Positions 1-9,347 are shown, counted from the stretch's first letter. The stretch is DNA of 64,000 nt from Phocaeicola faecalis (GCF_021730445.1 NZ_JADNRM010000009.1:5223-69222); one strand, 5' to 3'. The notes: generated from the sequence alone by a model not told the origin. A program made the numbers and translations.

Positions 1-156
1 GTATCGGGCGACAACATGGAGAACTCCCGCGATTCGCGGTATTGGGGACTGCTGCCCGAAAGCTACATAGTGGGAAAAGCAACAAGAATATGGAAATCGA
101 AAGACCCTGCCGACGGACATATCCGCTGGAACCGGGTATGGAAAAGAATAAAATGA
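1..156 (+). CDS. lepB: Signal peptidase I, C-terminal end (partial)
   Basis: The window opens inside this gene; 51 codons are read in frame from base 1 to a TGA at 154-156. The peptide contains [17 protein letters not shown] followed by IVGKA, which is the conserved box near the C-terminus of type I signal peptidases (GDN..NSxDSRxxG). The enzyme is membrane bound and cleaves signal peptides from exported proteins on the periplasmic side. The catalytic Ser and Lys lie upstream of the window. The stop overlaps the ATG of the following pseudogene (ATGA), so the two were translationally coupled. Confidence 0.9.
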   Translation, partial: VSGDNMENSRDSRYWGLLPESYIVGKATRIWKSKDPADGHIRWNRVWKRIK

Positions 157-752
157 AACATATAAATAAAATAATGGCAAGTGGAATTTGTCTATTTATC
201 ACCTGGCTCTTCATTCTTGCCGGTGCGGTGGAAGCGGTATGGGGGCTACCGGGTATATCGGTGGAAGGAGGTGCGCGAGACAGCTTCTGTGGCATGGCAC
301 CGGAAACAGATGTTCTACCGTTCGGGGGCTTATGAGCAAGCGGCGGAAGTGTATGCAGAGATATACGAAGACATGAAATGGAATGCCCGCTATCTGTTTG
401 AATACGGACACGCCCTGCATAAGCTGCACAGGCATGAGGAATCGAATGTGGTTATGAAAGAGGCGTTGCGGGTGAGCGGCGACCCGATGATATTGAACAT
501 AATAGGAAAGAACGAACAGGAGGCGGGTAATTATGCAGAGGCAGAATATTGGCTGATTCGTTCCACCCATCGGTTGCCGGCAGAATCTATCCTTATTTCC
601 TGCTGGCAAAGCTATATGCGGAACCGGAGTTTTATCAACGGCAAAAACTGGAGCAGGCTGCAAGGATGGTAATGGAGAAAGAGCCGAAGGTGCAATCCAC
701 GGCCATCAGGCAAATGAGGGAGGAAATAAAGAAGCTGACCGGCCAAGAGTAA
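153..752 (+). pseudogene. O-antigen-ligase-like membrane protein with TPR tail, internally deleted and frameshifted
   Basis: The ATG at 153 overlaps the lepB stop and starts a hydrophobic N-terminus (FITWLFILAGAVEAVWGL), which matches the last membrane helix before the periplasmic part of Bacteroides O-antigen-ligase (Wzy_C) proteins. At about 240 the meaningful reading frame jumps by one to a TPR-like C-terminal tail (KQMFYRSGAYEQAAEVY, then MILNIIGKNEQEAGNYAEAE). At 579-580 it jumps again: a GGG run seems to have lost one G, and the frame resumes at GRIYPYFLLAKLY and ends at 752. Only about 200 codons remain, whereas relatives as I recall them have about 600; the polytopic ligase core is gone. 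Function must be lost unless the junctions are assembly errors. The family call rests on recollection of similar proteins. Confidence 0.6.
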
Positions 753-840
753 AGCCTCTGTTTTTTCATCCTATTCCCTTTGTCAGACGAGCCATTCGAT
801 ATTGCTTCTTCACAGCCGTGAAGAACTCATTTTGATTTCG

Positions 841-848
841 TATCTTTG
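841..848 (+). promoter_or_regulatory. Putative -7 box of mnmA, very close to the start codon
   Basis: TATCTTTG matches the Bacteroides -7 consensus TAnnTTTG. It ends five bases before the mnmA ATG, so a start about 7 nt downstream would make the mRNA leaderless or nearly so. No convincing -33 TTTG is seen at the right spacing. Confidence 0.4.
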
Positions 849-853
849 TCCCA

Positions 854-1900
854 ATGAAGCCAAACAATAAAGTTCTACTGGGAATGAGTGGAGGAACGGA
901 CAGCTCCGTTGCCGCCTTACTGTTACAGGATGCCGGGTACGAAGTGACCGGTGTCACTTTTCGTTTTTATGAAAAAGAAGGAGATACGGAATATTTGGAC
1001 GATGCACGGACTTTATGTGAACAACTGAAAATCAAGCATATCACCTACGACGTTCGCAATATATTCCGAAAGACAATCATTGATTATTTTATCCGCGAAT
1101 ACATGGCCGGGCATACCCCTGTGCCTTGCACGCTCTGTAACAATTACCTCAAATGGCCACTTCTACAACAGTTGGCCGACGAATTGGGTATCTATCATTT
1201 TGCTACCGGTCACTATGTCCGCAAGCGTTTCATCGACGGATTTTACCACATCACTGCCGGAGCAGACCCTGACAAAGAACAGTCGTTCTTTTTATGGGGG
1301 CTTCCACAAGATATCCTGCAACGGATGTTGCTCCCGATGGGGGAACTCACCAAAACCCGTGTCCGCGAAATAGCCGAAGAACGAGGTTTCTCGAAGGCAG
1401 CCCGCAAACGTGACAGTCTGGGAGTGTGCTTCTGCCCCATGGACTATCGCACGTTTTTACGCCGCGAGCTGCCGGAAGATAGCATTAAGCCCGGCAAATT
1501 TTTCGATGAAACAGGAAACTTCATTGCATGGCACGAAGGTTATCCTTTCTATACCATCGGTCAGCGACGGGGATTGGGGATTGATTTAAACCGTGCCGTC
1601 TTCGTAAAAGAGATATTTCCCGAAGAAAACAAAGTGATATTAAGTGATTTGAAAGCTTTGGAAAAAACAGAAATGACATTGAAAGACTGGAATATCACAA
1701 ATCCTGACGCATTGCTCTGCAAGGACGATGTGATTGTGAAAATACGCTATCGCAAGCAAGCTAATCGGTGCACAGTGACACTGCAAGCGGACAATACGCT
1801 CCACGTGCAACTGCACGAGCCGCTTACCGCCATTGCCACCGGACAGGCAGCCGCTTTTTATCGGGAAGACGTGGTGTTGGGAGGAGGAATTATCTTATAG
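854..1900 (+). CDS. mnmA: tRNA-specific 2-thiouridylase MnmA
   Basis: 348 residues, full length for the family. MnmA thiolates U34 of the Lys, Glu and Gln tRNAs in the cytoplasm, using ATP to adenylate the uridine and a persulfide as sulfur donor. The PP-loop SGGTDSS sits near residue 12 (most members have SGGVDSS). The two catalytic cysteines are visible: one in PCTLCN near residue 96 and one in GVCFC near residue 193. ATGHYVR and the QRRGLG segment are further family landmarks. The ATG at 854 is needed to include the strand before the PP-loop; the next Met lies too close to it. Bacteroides genomes commonly carry more than one mnmA paralogue, and which one this is cannot be told here. Confidence 0.92.
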   Translation: MKPNNKVLLGMSGGTDSSVAALLLQDAGYEVTGVTFRFYEKEGDTEYLDDARTLCEQLKIKHITYDVRNIFRKTIIDYFIREYMAGHTPVPCTLCNNYLKWPLLQQLADELGIYHFATGHYVRKRFIDGFYHITAGADPDKEQSFFLWGLPQDILQRMLLPMGELTKTRVREIAEERGFSKAARKRDSLGVCFCPMDYRTFLRRELPEDSIKPGKFFDETGNFIAWHEGYPFYTIGQRRGLGIDLNRAVFVKEIFPEENKVILSDLKALEKTEMTLKDWNITNPDALLCKDDVIVKIRYRKQANRCTVTLQADNTLHVQLHEPLTAIATGQAAAFYREDVVLGGGIIL

Positions 1901-2075
1901 GGACAGACCTGTATGTCTGCTTGAATAATCAATAGCAGTCAACGGAGTATTGAGAGTATTATAATCTTCTCCTAAGAACTTACCATCATAAATATTAAAC
2001 TTAGGATTACCAACTAAGGTATAATATTCTGCATTTGGTACAAACTCACTATACTGAGTTGCATAAGCATAAATG
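1895..2075 (-). pseudogene. C-terminal remnant of an unrecognised gene
   Basis: Read on the minus strand, bases 2075 to 1895 give about 59 open codons ending in TAA at 1897-1895, inside the last codons of mnmA. The peptide looks like a real protein tail (AYATQYSEFVPNAEYYTLVG, then FNIYDGKFLGEDYNTLNTP) rather than a shadow. An in-frame TGA immediately upstream and the repeat block beyond it show that the rest of the gene is missing. I do not recognise the family. Confidence 0.35.
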
Positions 2076-2096
2076 CTTCATAGAACGGAAAAAGAC

Positions 2097-2200
2097 CAAA
2101 GTGTTTCAAAAAGAGACCTAAGAGTTTTTCAAAAAGACTTAGGTCTTTTACTAAAACACTTTGGACTTTCAGGAAAAGACTTAGGTCTTTTAAAAAAACT
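2097..2200. repeat. Interspersed short palindromes: GTGTTTCA and GACTTAGGTC units
   Basis: AAAGTGTTTCA at 2099 is followed by two copies of AAAAGACTTAGGTCTTTT (7-bp stems around TTAG) near 2135 and 2180, with an inverted AAACACTTTGG between them. More GTGTTTCA copies follow at about 2312, 2457, 2504 and 2523. The density is far above chance. An open frame over the block (KDLxxFxK-like) is better explained by the repeat than by a gene. Confidence 0.6.
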
Positions 2201-2268
2201 CTTCCATCTTTATTTCAAAACAAAAAGTGCAAAAAACAACTGCAATTATCACAAGAAAGCATATTTTG

Positions 2269-2362
2269 CTCTCACCCTCTCACCTGCATCATCAAGAAGC
2301 CGATGAATAAAGTGTTTCAGTGGTGAGAGATAAGGGTGAGGGATGGGGTGATAGATGAGAGC
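2269..2362 (+). repeat. 94-bp dispersed repeat, copy A
   Basis: The block starts CTCTCACCCTCTCACC and ends GATGAGAGC. The reverse complement of 2691-2784 aligns with it along the whole length with scattered mismatches, including the shared core GATGAATA then GTTTCAG. Within each copy the two ends are inverted repeats of each other, so each could fold. Confidence 0.65.
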
Positions 2363-2515
2363 ATTGCTCTTATTTTCGACTAATAATGTATATTTTCGGT
2401 ATCCCTGTGTGCACACTTTTCCACATACGTGTGCACGCGCGCTTCCGTCGGCATGAAGTGTTTCAGCCTGCATAACAGAGTGTTTTATCCTGTCAAACAA
2501 AGTGTTTCACGACAT

Positions 2516-2553
2516 CAAACAAAGTGTTTCAGGCTGTTGAAACACTTTGTTTG
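2516..2553. repeat. Perfect 16-bp inverted repeat, 6-nt loop
   Basis: CAAACAAAGTGTTTCA at 2516-2531 is followed by GGCTGT and then its exact reverse complement at 2538-2553. The arm contains the GTGTTTCA unit scattered through the previous 450 bp. There is no T-run after it, so it is not a classical terminator. Confidence 0.8.
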
Positions 2554-2690
2554 AAAGAGTGAAACAACCGACGCGAAAGCAGTCATTGTGCAACAGCGAC
2601 ATACGCAACAGAAAGAAGCAACGCCCATGTGTGTCAACTTGTATAAGAAAGAATGCACAAAATACGTTTTTTGCCCAAAATGAGAGAACT

Positions 2691-2784
2691 GCTCTCACCT
2701 TTTTATCCATCTCTCACCTTCATCTCTCATCCCTGAAACCCTCTATTCATCAGGGATAAGGAGATGTGGGTGAGAGGGTGAGAG
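2691..2784 (-). repeat. 94-bp dispersed repeat, copy B (inverted)
   Basis: This is the inverted partner of 2269-2362. Internal arms 2711-2736 and 2750-2776 pair around a short loop (CTCTCACC...CATCCCTGA against TCAGGGATAAGG...GTGAGAG). Between 2785 and 3051 I see nothing coding. Confidence 0.65.
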
Positions 2785-3075
2785 AACACCCAACGCATAT
2801 TTGATACCGGCATCGAATGACCACGGATTGATGTAATGGGCAGACATATTAAACTTACGCAAGAGTGTTTAAAGTGGGAACTGATTAATCGCTACTATTT
2901 CGTTGGATTTACAGTATATTGCCTCAAGTCGCTTTGTGGGGTAAGGAGAAATTATATTTATAGTCAAACAGAATTAATTTGCGAAAAATTACAGATGTAG
3001 TACGGCTGATATTCAGTAGATTATACAGATTGTTTTTGCAATATATTTCTATTTGACTATAACAGGGAGTTTATC

Positions 3076-3284
3076 ATGAAGTGGGTAAGAACCATGAAAA
3101 AGAACGAACTGAGTACCACCACTATTGCCATTGCGCTTCGTAGCCTGAGAACCATTATCAATATGTGCTCAATGAGAAGCCCAAGGAGGCTACTCCGGTT
3201 GTAGATAAGAAAGCCCTGCTTAAAATGCTGAAAGGTTTGAGTGAAGAGGAGCGGATGGAACTGATAGCTAATCTATCTGACTAA
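3076..3284 (+). pseudogene. Tyrosine-recombinase fragment plus unassigned C-terminal piece
   Basis: From 3076 the frame reads KWVRTMKKNELSTTTI then ALRSLRTIIN, which resembles the SAM-like core-binding domain of Bacteroides tyrosine integrases (LSxTTxxxxLRxLRxIxN pattern). Around 3160 the sensible frame changes: 3159-3284 reads QYVLNEKPKEATPVV and ends MLKGLSEEERMELIANLSD before TAA. The second piece may belong to a different gene joined by deletion. No catalytic R-H-R-Y domain is present, so the recombinase is dead. Confidence 0.45.
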
Positions 3285-3297
3285 TCATAGCCGCTTA

Positions 3298-3389
3298 TCA
3301 CAAGAATACCAAATGAATTACCGCAAAAACGCGGAATAAACTACCGCAAAAATACCAAATAAAACACCACAAAAACACCAAATAGATAG
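3298..3389. repeat. Four tandem 23-bp units
   Basis: Units begin at 3298, 3321, 3344 and 3367, each of the form YCRCAAaAAYaCcaAATaaA. The unit at 3321-3343 has GCGG in place of ACCA. The array sits between the integrase remnant and the DUF4143 remnant. Confidence 0.7.
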
Positions 3390-3396
3390 TTGTATT

Positions 3397-3995
3397 TCAA
3401 AGAAAAGCAATATCCTTGCAGATGTCACAGCATCGGAAGACATTAGTTTGTCCATGAATACCTTTGATGATTATATTGCAGCCTTGGAAAAATTGTTCGT
3501 TATCCAAGACATTGATGCGTGGTGTCCCGCTATCCGTAGCAAGACTGCCATCCGCAGTTCTTCCAAGCGTTGCTTCGTTGACCCATCTATTGCAGTGGCT
3601 GCTATGAATGTCAATGCTGAAGCTTTAGAGACTCAACTCAAGACATTTGGCTTCATCTTTGAGCAAATGTGTATAAGAGATTAAAGATTTATACAGCAGA
3701 TTTCAATAGCCATATTTCCTATTATAGAGACAGATATGGTCTGGAAGCGGATTTAGTGTTACATCTGGAAGATGGACGGTATGCACTAATCGAGTGCAAA
3801 CTTGGTAGTAGCGAAATTGATGAAGGAGCTAAACACTTACTTGAACTCAAAAGGCTCATACAGGAGCACAACAAAACGGAAAAACAAGTACCTCTTCGAG
3901 AACCCGATTTGCTTATTGTTATGACTGGTGGAAGCATGGCTTACACTCGTCTTGATGGAGTGAAGGTTATTCCGTTGGCGTGTCTTAAGGATTAA
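3397..3995 (+). pseudogene. DUF4143/AAA_14-family ATPase, 5'-truncated and frameshifted
   Basis: The first frame (3397 to about 3681) reads SKKSNILADVTASEDISL, SYL-like YIAALEKLFVIQDIDAW, RSKTAIRSS and FVDPSIAVAAM. The second frame (from 3681) reads LKIYTADFNSHISYYRD, LEADLVLHLEDGRYALIECK and the usual tail. Together they form the C-terminal half of the ATP-binding DUF4143 family; the E-A-D...E-C-K residues resemble a PD-(D/E)XK nuclease fold. The AAA domain with its Walker motifs is absent. Restoring one T at 3681 (GATTTAAAG for GATTAAAG) would rejoin the frames at CIRDLKIY. Relatives are orphan ATPases of unknown role. Confidence 0.7.
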
Positions 3996-4344
3996 CCAAT
4001 CAGCACATTATTTATATGGACGATGATATGAAGAAAACAGGAACCGTTCTAATGGCCAAACCGAAAGTTGTTATATTTCACTGTTTATAGTCAAAAAGAA
4101 ATACGAGAGTTGCATTTACTTGCGGAAATTAGGATGATTTGTTTGAACTAACAAAAGCCAATCCGGGGAAAATATCAATCTGATTCAGATAAAGTTTATC
4201 ACACTCTTACGATTTACGCAAGAACTTTTGCACAATCGCATATACTTTCCCTCATATATTGTGATACTGAATCCGTTTTTTTTGTTAATTGTTTGCCTAT
4301 TCCACACATTAATTTATACCTTTGCATTTCTAATTGGATGAATT
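3996..4344. other. Gene-free stretch before cysS
   Basis: No gene-like frame was found. It holds the right-hand TTTATAGTCAAA repeat at 4084-4095 and, at its end, the cysS promoter. Confidence 0.5.
4292..4324 (+). promoter_or_regulatory. cysS promoter
   Basis: TTTG at 4292-4295 and TACCTTTG at 4317-4324, separated by 21 nt, match the Bacteroides -33/-7 consensus (TTTG, about 20 nt, TAnnTTTG). The ATG follows 20 nt after the -7 box. Confidence 0.7.
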
Positions 4345-5826
4345 ATGGAAAATAAACTAACCATTTACAATACATTAAGTCGCAGAAAGGAACTTTTTGT
4401 TCCCCTCCATGCACCCCATGTAGGTATGTATGTATGCGGTCCTACAGTATACGGTGATGCCCATTTGGGACATGCTCGCCCGGCTATCACATTCGATATC
4501 CTGTTCCGTTATCTCACCCATCTGGGATATAAAGTGCGCTATGTGCGTAACATTACTGACGTGGGCCATTTGGAACATGATGCCGATGAAGGTGAAGACA
4601 AGATTGCAAAAAAAGCACGTCTTGAACAACTGGAACCGATGGAAGTGGTGCAGTATTACCTGAACCGTTACCACAAAGCAATGGAAGCCCTCAACGTGCT
4701 TCCGCCCAGCATTGAGCCACATGCTTCAGGACATATCATCGAACAAATCCGTTTGGTGGAAGAAATTATGAAAAACGGATATGCTTACGAAAGTGAAGGC
4801 TCTGTCTACTTCGATGTAGCGAAATACAACAAAGACCATCACTACGGCAAGCTGTCGGGACGTAATCTGGACGATGTGCTGAACACAACCCGAGAATTGG
4901 ACGGACAAAGTGAAAAGCATAATCCTGCCGACTTCGCCCTGTGGAAAGCAGCCCAACCGGAACATATCATGCGCTGGCCCAGCCCATGGAGCAACGGTTT
5001 CCCCGGATGGCATTGCGAATGTACTGCTATGGGCAAGAAATATCTGGGTGAACATTTCGACATCCACGGTGGGGGCATGGACCTGATTTTCCCGCACCAC
5101 GAATGTGAAATTGCACAAAGTGTGGCTTCGCAGGGAGACGATATGGTTCACTATTGGATGCACAATAACATGATTACCATCAACGGACAGAAGATGGGTA
5201 AATCTTACCATAACTTTATTAATCTGGATGAATTCTTCAACGGGTCGCATGAACTGCTCACCCAAGCATATAGCCCGATGACCATCCGCTTCTTCATCCT
5301 TCAGGCACACTATCGCAGCACGGTAGACTTCAGCAATGAGGCCTTGCAAGCTGCAGAAAAAGGATTGCAACGCCTGCAAGAGGCTGTGAAAGGATTGGAC
5401 CGCATCACTCCGGGTAAACAAACTACCGGCATCGATGGCGTGAAAGAGCTTCGTGCCAAATGCTATGAAGCGATGAATGATGACCTCAACTCACCGATTG
5501 TCATCGCTCATCTGTTTGACGGAGCACGAATGATTAATACGGTTCTCGACAAAAAAGCGACTATTTCGGAAGAAGACTTGGAAGAACTGAAAAGCTTATT
5601 CCCTCTTTTCATGTACGAAATTCTCGGTTTGAAAGAAGAAACGGCCAACAACGAGGCTCGTGAAGAGGCTTACGGAAAAGTGGTGGATATGCTGCTGGAA
5701 CAACGTATGCAGGCGAAAGCCAATAAAGACTGGGCTACCAGCGACAAGATTCGCGACGAACTGGCCGCTTTGGGCTTTGAAGTGAAAGATACAAAAGACG
5801 GATTTACTTGGAAACTGAACAAGTAA
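4345..5826 (+). CDS. cysS: Cysteine--tRNA ligase
   Basis: 493 residues, a full-length class I aminoacyl-tRNA synthetase that charges tRNA-Cys in the cytoplasm. Visible landmarks are the N-terminal [14 protein letters not shown] (zinc-ligand Cys plus HIGH-type motif), the zinc-site residues in GWHCECTAM and HHECEIAQS, and the KMSKS equivalent KMGKS near residue 288. The C-terminal anticodon-binding part ends with the usual Lys-rich WKLNK. It is monocistronic, with a good promoter upstream and a strong hairpin downstream facing the convergent kinase gene. Confidence 0.97.
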   Translation: MENKLTIYNTLSRRKELFVPLHAPHVGMYVCGPTVYGDAHLGHARPAITFDILFRYLTHLGYKVRYVRNITDVGHLEHDADEGEDKIAKKARLEQLEPMEVVQYYLNRYHKAMEALNVLPPSIEPHASGHIIEQIRLVEEIMKNGYAYESEGSVYFDVAKYNKDHHYGKLSGRNLDDVLNTTRELDGQSEKHNPADFALWKAAQPEHIMRWPSPWSNGFPGWHCECTAMGKKYLGEHFDIHGGGMDLIFPHHECEIAQSVASQGDDMVHYWMHNNMITINGQKMGKSYHNFINLDEFFNGSHELLTQAYSPMTIRFFILQAHYRSTVDFSNEALQAAEKGLQRLQEAVKGLDRITPGKQTTGIDGVKELRAKCYEAMNDDLNSPIVIAHLFDGARMINTVLDKKATISEEDLEELKSLFPLFMYEILGLKEETANNEAREEAYGKVVDMLLEQRMQAKANKDWATSDKIRDELAALGFEVKDTKDGFTWKLNK

Positions 5827-5853
5827 GTTGATGTCTCTATCCTTATTTCAGCT

Positions 5854-5890
5854 GAGGGTGTTAAAATGTCGTTTTCATTTTGACACCCTC
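5854..5890. terminator. Bidirectional terminator between cysS and the histidine kinase
   Basis: GAGGGTGTTAAAATG and CATTTTGACACCCTC form a 15-bp stem with one G-U pair and a 7-nt loop. T-rich loop and flanks and the position between convergent genes fit a shared terminator. Confidence 0.7.
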
Positions 5891-5911
5891 CATATATAAT
5901 ATACAGACAAC

Positions 5912-8317
5912 TTATTTTTCTTGCCCTTTGGGAATGACAATCCAGAAACAGGAGCCCTCCCCTTCTATAGAATCCACTCCGATATTTCCTCCCATCTGCT
6001 CCACTATGCTCTTACAGATGGAAAGTCCGAGCCCTGTTCCGTGAACAAAACTGTTTAACTTGACAAATCGTTCAAAAACAGAATCCACCTTGTCTGCAGG
6101 AATACCCACTCCTGTATCGCGTACGTAAAACTTCAAACGGTCTTTCCCCACTTCATGGTATCCCAAAGAAATACTGCCCTGAACCGTAAACTTTAATGCA
6201 TTATTAATAAAATTGGACAGCACCTGTGTGAGTCTGGTCTTATCAACATAAAGTGTACATTGCGGCAAATGGTCTTCAAAACGAAGTTCCACCCCTGCCG
6301 GTGTCTTCATCCGCAGTGAGTAGACTATCTCACTACAGAGCGCATTTACATCGACAGTGCTTCCTACAAAATCGAAAGTGCCTGATTCAATCTTCGACAA
6401 ATCCAGAATATCAGAGATTAACTGCAACAAAAGCTCCGTATTTTCGTGCACAATAGACATATATTGTGAACGCTCTTCTTTGTCCTCTGCCTGAATGAGC
6501 AGGTCGGAGAAACCAACAATGGCATTCAGGGGAGTACGAATCTCATGACTCATATTGGCAAGAAAAGCCGATTTTAAACGGTCCAGGTTCTCTGCCTTTT
6601 CTTTCGCCTTTATCAGCATCATTTCCGTTTCCTTCAGTTCTGTGATATCATAATTGATACATACCATATCAATAATACCGTCTTCGGGACGGAAATCACG
6701 CACCATGACATTAATCCGTGTCCACGTATAATTCCCGCCTTCCCGCAAGATACGGACATCGTGGCGCAAATGGGTGGCTGTACGGTCCAATACTTGCTCA
6801 AAGAAAGCGAGTATCACCCGACGGTCGTCAGGATGGAAGTGGGAATGTATCCTGATAATTTGGGAAAGAGGGGTCCCCTCTTTCTCACCGACATTCCTAT
6901 ACCAACTGCTGACAGCATAACCGTCACGCGTCAAGGCATTGAAATGAGCATATCCCACCTTGGCATAATCACCCACCAGCGTAAAGAACTCTTCAAATTC
7001 CTGTATCTTATGATGCGCATTATTCGTCTCCGTGTTGTCTATATTAGTAATCAGAATATTCACCAGATTGCCCGACGAGTCCAGGATAGGAATGGCTTTT
7101 GAAATCAGTTCTATCCGCCCCTGCTTTAGTGTTTTATAGTAGTCGCCTATCCGGTCAAAATCATATTCAAAGCCAAAGTTGAAAGACTTTCCTTCTTTCA
7201 GCATATCCTCCCAGTTGTCACACAGCATCGGGTTGGCAAACAAATTGATTCCCAGTACATCTTCTTTACAGGTCATTCCAAAGATTTCAAGGTCCTTATC
7301 ATTGATATCCACCAATGTACCCTCCCGGTCGTATAGTTCGATACCTACAGGAATATTTTTATAAATATCGCGGAAATACTGTTGTTCAAACGAGGCCTCG
7401 GATTCTGCCTTATACAATCCCACACAAATACTGATGATATTCGCCAGTGAAGCAAACCACTGATAATCTTCGTTTCTCCATTCACGAAACTCCTTCATAA
7501 TCTCAATTCCCATATACCCCCACACTCCGTCTTTGGAGTTCAGGGGAACTGCCATGACGGATTTTACTCCTGCGGCAGCCAGACGCATCCTCTCTTCCAC
7601 CGCATCGGCGGGAATGGAATCTGAGGTAAAGAGGATGACAGGAATACCCGAAAACAGTTGCGTGTCCCACCAACTGCCGTATGCTATGGGTTCAATGGAC
7701 TGAAAACGCTTTTCGTGCGCAACTCCTTCGGCCACAATCTCATGGACACAACTTTGCAGATGACTGATTTTATCATATTCGACAATATAAGTCCGGTCTC
7801 CTTTAAACTGGAAAAGCACGTCACGCAAAATTTTATCAATGACTCCCGTCACATCGTCCGAATGAAGAAAATCCAACAAAGAACAGGAAATGCCGTTCAA
7901 CCGATACAGCAAATCATTCAGCCGGACAACCGTATCTTCCTGCATACTCATACGCTGGCGCGAAACACATTGCAGCATGCCCATTATACGAACGTGCCCA
8001 TCATCAGTAATCCGCTTGTCACCGACTTTAGTGCTTACCCACATGACACCGTACTTAGTATGAATAGGAAAGACTTGCTCATAGATGTCCATCATCTTAA
8101 ACGAACGGAACTCTGCAAGCACCCGTTCCCTGTAATCTGCACAGATTAAATTTCCAAAATCTAAAAATGAAATCTTGCCCCCTTCGATACCTAACAAATC
8201 TGCCACAAAATCTGAGCAATAATAAACTCCTTCATTAAAGTCGGCCTCCCACCACCCCATCCGGGCTATTGAGACCAGTTGCTGTAACCTAATATTATCT
8301 TCTTCAGCCTTATTCAT
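5912..8317 (-). CDS. Soluble PAS/GAF sensor histidine kinase
   Basis: 801 residues with no signal peptide and no evident membrane helix, so probably cytoplasmic. Order seen: an N-terminal PAS-like region (1-120), a GAF-like domain (about 150-310; [20 protein letters not shown]), two further PAS domains (about 320-430 and 450-575; [28 protein letters not shown]), a HisKA domain with phosphoacceptor His591 in [14 protein letters not shown], and a HATPase with NALKF, DTGVGIP and [11 protein letters not shown]. It should autophosphorylate on an internal or redox/small-molecule cue. There is no receiver domain and no response regulator next door, so it is an orphan kinase with an unknown partner. 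Confidence 0.9.
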   Translation of the reverse strand: MNKAEEDNIRLQQLVSIARMGWWEADFNEGVYYCSDFVADLLGIEGGKISFLDFGNLICADYRERVLAEFRSFKMMDIYEQVFPIHTKYGVMWVSTKVGDKRITDDGHVRIMGMLQCVSRQRMSMQEDTVVRLNDLLYRLNGISCSLLDFLHSDDVTGVIDKILRDVLFQFKGDRTYIVEYDKISHLQSCVHEIVAEGVAHEKRFQSIEPIAYGSWWDTQLFSGIPVILFTSDSIPADAVEERMRLAAAGVKSVMAVPLNSKDGVWGYMGIEIMKEFREWRNEDYQWFASLANIISICVGLYKAESEASFEQQYFRDIYKNIPVGIELYDREGTLVDINDKDLEIFGMTCKEDVLGINLFANPMLCDNWEDMLKEGKSFNFGFEYDFDRIGDYYKTLKQGRIELISKAIPILDSSGNLVNILITNIDNTETNNAHHKIQEFEEFFTLVGDYAKVGYAHFNALTRDGYAVSSWYRNVGEKEGTPLSQIIRIHSHFHPDDRRVILAFFEQVLDRTATHLRHDVRILREGGNYTWTRINVMVRDFRPEDGIIDMVCINYDITELKETEMMLIKAKEKAENLDRLKSAFLANMSHEIRTPLNAIVGFSDLLIQAEDKEERSQYMSIVHENTELLLQLISDILDLSKIESGTFDFVGSTVDVNALCSEIVYSLRMKTPAGVELRFEDHLPQCTLYVDKTRLTQVLSNFINNALKFTVQGSISLGYHEVGKDRLKFYVRDTGVGIPADKVDSVFERFVKLNSFVHGTGLGLSICKSIVEQMGGNIGVDSIEGEGSCFWIVIPKGQEK

Positions 8318-8493
8318 ACTTTATTTCCTGCTTTTAAAGATGCAAGATAAACATTATATCAGTCACTCAATCATTTTATTCGGAAAATAACTCCCTTAAT
8401 GGGTATTTTTAACCCTATTCATTTGCAAATGAGCAACAATATCTTTAATTTCGTGAAACAACTGCATTACAAACCCTGCAAATCCATAACGCA

Positions 8494-9318
8494 ATGAAAG
8501 ACAAAGTCCTATTAATCTGCCTGTTACTACTGGTATCCCTAAGGATATCCGCACAGAAATACACGATTTATATAGACGATTTCAACAGCGAAATCAAAGT
8601 TCCCAATAAAGTGCTCAATACCATTCGGAGTGTTGTACTGGACGGTATACAGCAAACAAATCGTGTAAATATTGTTGATGCGATGGCCGTAGGTGCCAAC
8701 CTCAATCTGAGCCCATTGGAAGACGCACGCCGTTTCCGGGCCGACTATCTGCTACGCGGAAATCTAGTATCACGCGAGGCGACTGATGACGGAAGTTCGC
8801 ATCGCCGCTATCACAGCCGCGAGAACAGTTTCAAAGAAAAGTTCAAGTTACAGTTGGACTTGATTCGCACCAGTGACGGAACCACTATCGGTACAAGGGT
8901 TTATGAAGAAACCGGTTCGTCTTCGGGCAAAGATGCGAGCCAGTTTGCAGCGTTGGAACATTCACTGTTGGGCATGCCGTATGAAATGAGAAACTTTGTG
9001 GAGAATTACTTTAAGGTTTATGGCAGCATCTTGAAACTTGCCGGAGATAATGGGAAAAAAGCTAAAACAGTTTATATCAATCTGGGATATGATGATCCGA
9101 TAAAGGAAGGCCAGCGGTTTGATGTAATGGAAGACGGGATGATTGACGGTAATTATATGGAAGATAAAGTAGGAGAAGTACGCATTGATAAAATCATGGG
9201 ACCGAAGATTTCTCTATGCAAGGTTAATAAAGGTGGAGAAGACATCTTAAGGATAATCAATGAAGGAAAAATCACCTTGAGACTGGTTTCCAGAAAAGCC
9301 AAACTCTTTGATGAATAA
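8494..9318 (+). CDS. Exported protein, CsgG/FlgT-like fold suspected
   Basis: 274 residues with a signal peptide (VLLICLLLLVSLRISAQ). The mature protein opens KYTIYIDDFNSEIKVPN, followed by a segment that names a set of variables to be combined (FRADYLLRGNLVSREA), a pattern common in CsgG- and FlgT-related periplasmic proteins where an N-terminal alpha/beta domain is followed by a small beta domain (IKEGQRFDVME, VGEVRIDKIMG). No catalytic motif is seen. It is divergent from the kinase gene across 176 bp and convergent with the DUF3108 gene. Function unknown; the fold suggestion is low-confidence inference. Confidence 0.75.
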   Translation: MKDKVLLICLLLLVSLRISAQKYTIYIDDFNSEIKVPNKVLNTIRSVVLDGIQQTNRVNIVDAMAVGANLNLSPLEDARRFRADYLLRGNLVSREATDDGSSHRRYHSRENSFKEKFKLQLDLIRTSDGTTIGTRVYEETGSSSGKDASQFAALEHSLLGMPYEMRNFVENYFKVYGSILKLAGDNGKKAKTVYINLGYDDPIKEGQRFDVMEDGMIDGNYMEDKVGEVRIDKIMGPKISLCKVNKGGEDILRIINEGKITLRLVSRKAKLFDE

Positions 9319-9347
9319 GACAAGGGGGCTTTACTCTGTATACATTC

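Larger units (their letters stand above)
3052..4095. mobile_element. Possible decayed element bounded by TTTGACTATAA inverted repeats
   Basis: TTTGACTATAACAG at 3052-3065 is matched in inverse orientation by CTGTTTATAGTCAAA at 4081-4095, one base longer. Between them lie an integrase fragment, 23-bp tandem repeats and a broken DUF4143 ATPase gene. A further copy of TTTATAGTCAAA stands at 2957-2968. The arrangement looks like the terminal repeats of an old insertion, but no transposase remains and no target duplication was identified. Confidence 0.3.

Noticed and set aside
2073..2306. Possible small protein rich in KDL-F-K heptads
   Set aside because: The periodic sequence is produced by the DNA repeats; the same unit occurs in other frames and on the other strand elsewhere.
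3298..3389. CRISPR-like array
   Set aside because: Units are directly abutting with no spacers and no cas genes are present.
3668..3681. Sequencing adapter contamination (match to a tagmentation mosaic end)
   Set aside because: Homology to the DUF4143 family continues on both sides and the match stops after 14 bases; only a trimming artefact at the indel remains possible.
4726..5421. Long minus-strand open frame inside cysS
   Set aside because: It is antisense to a full-length, motif-complete synthetase gene and shows no protein-like pattern.
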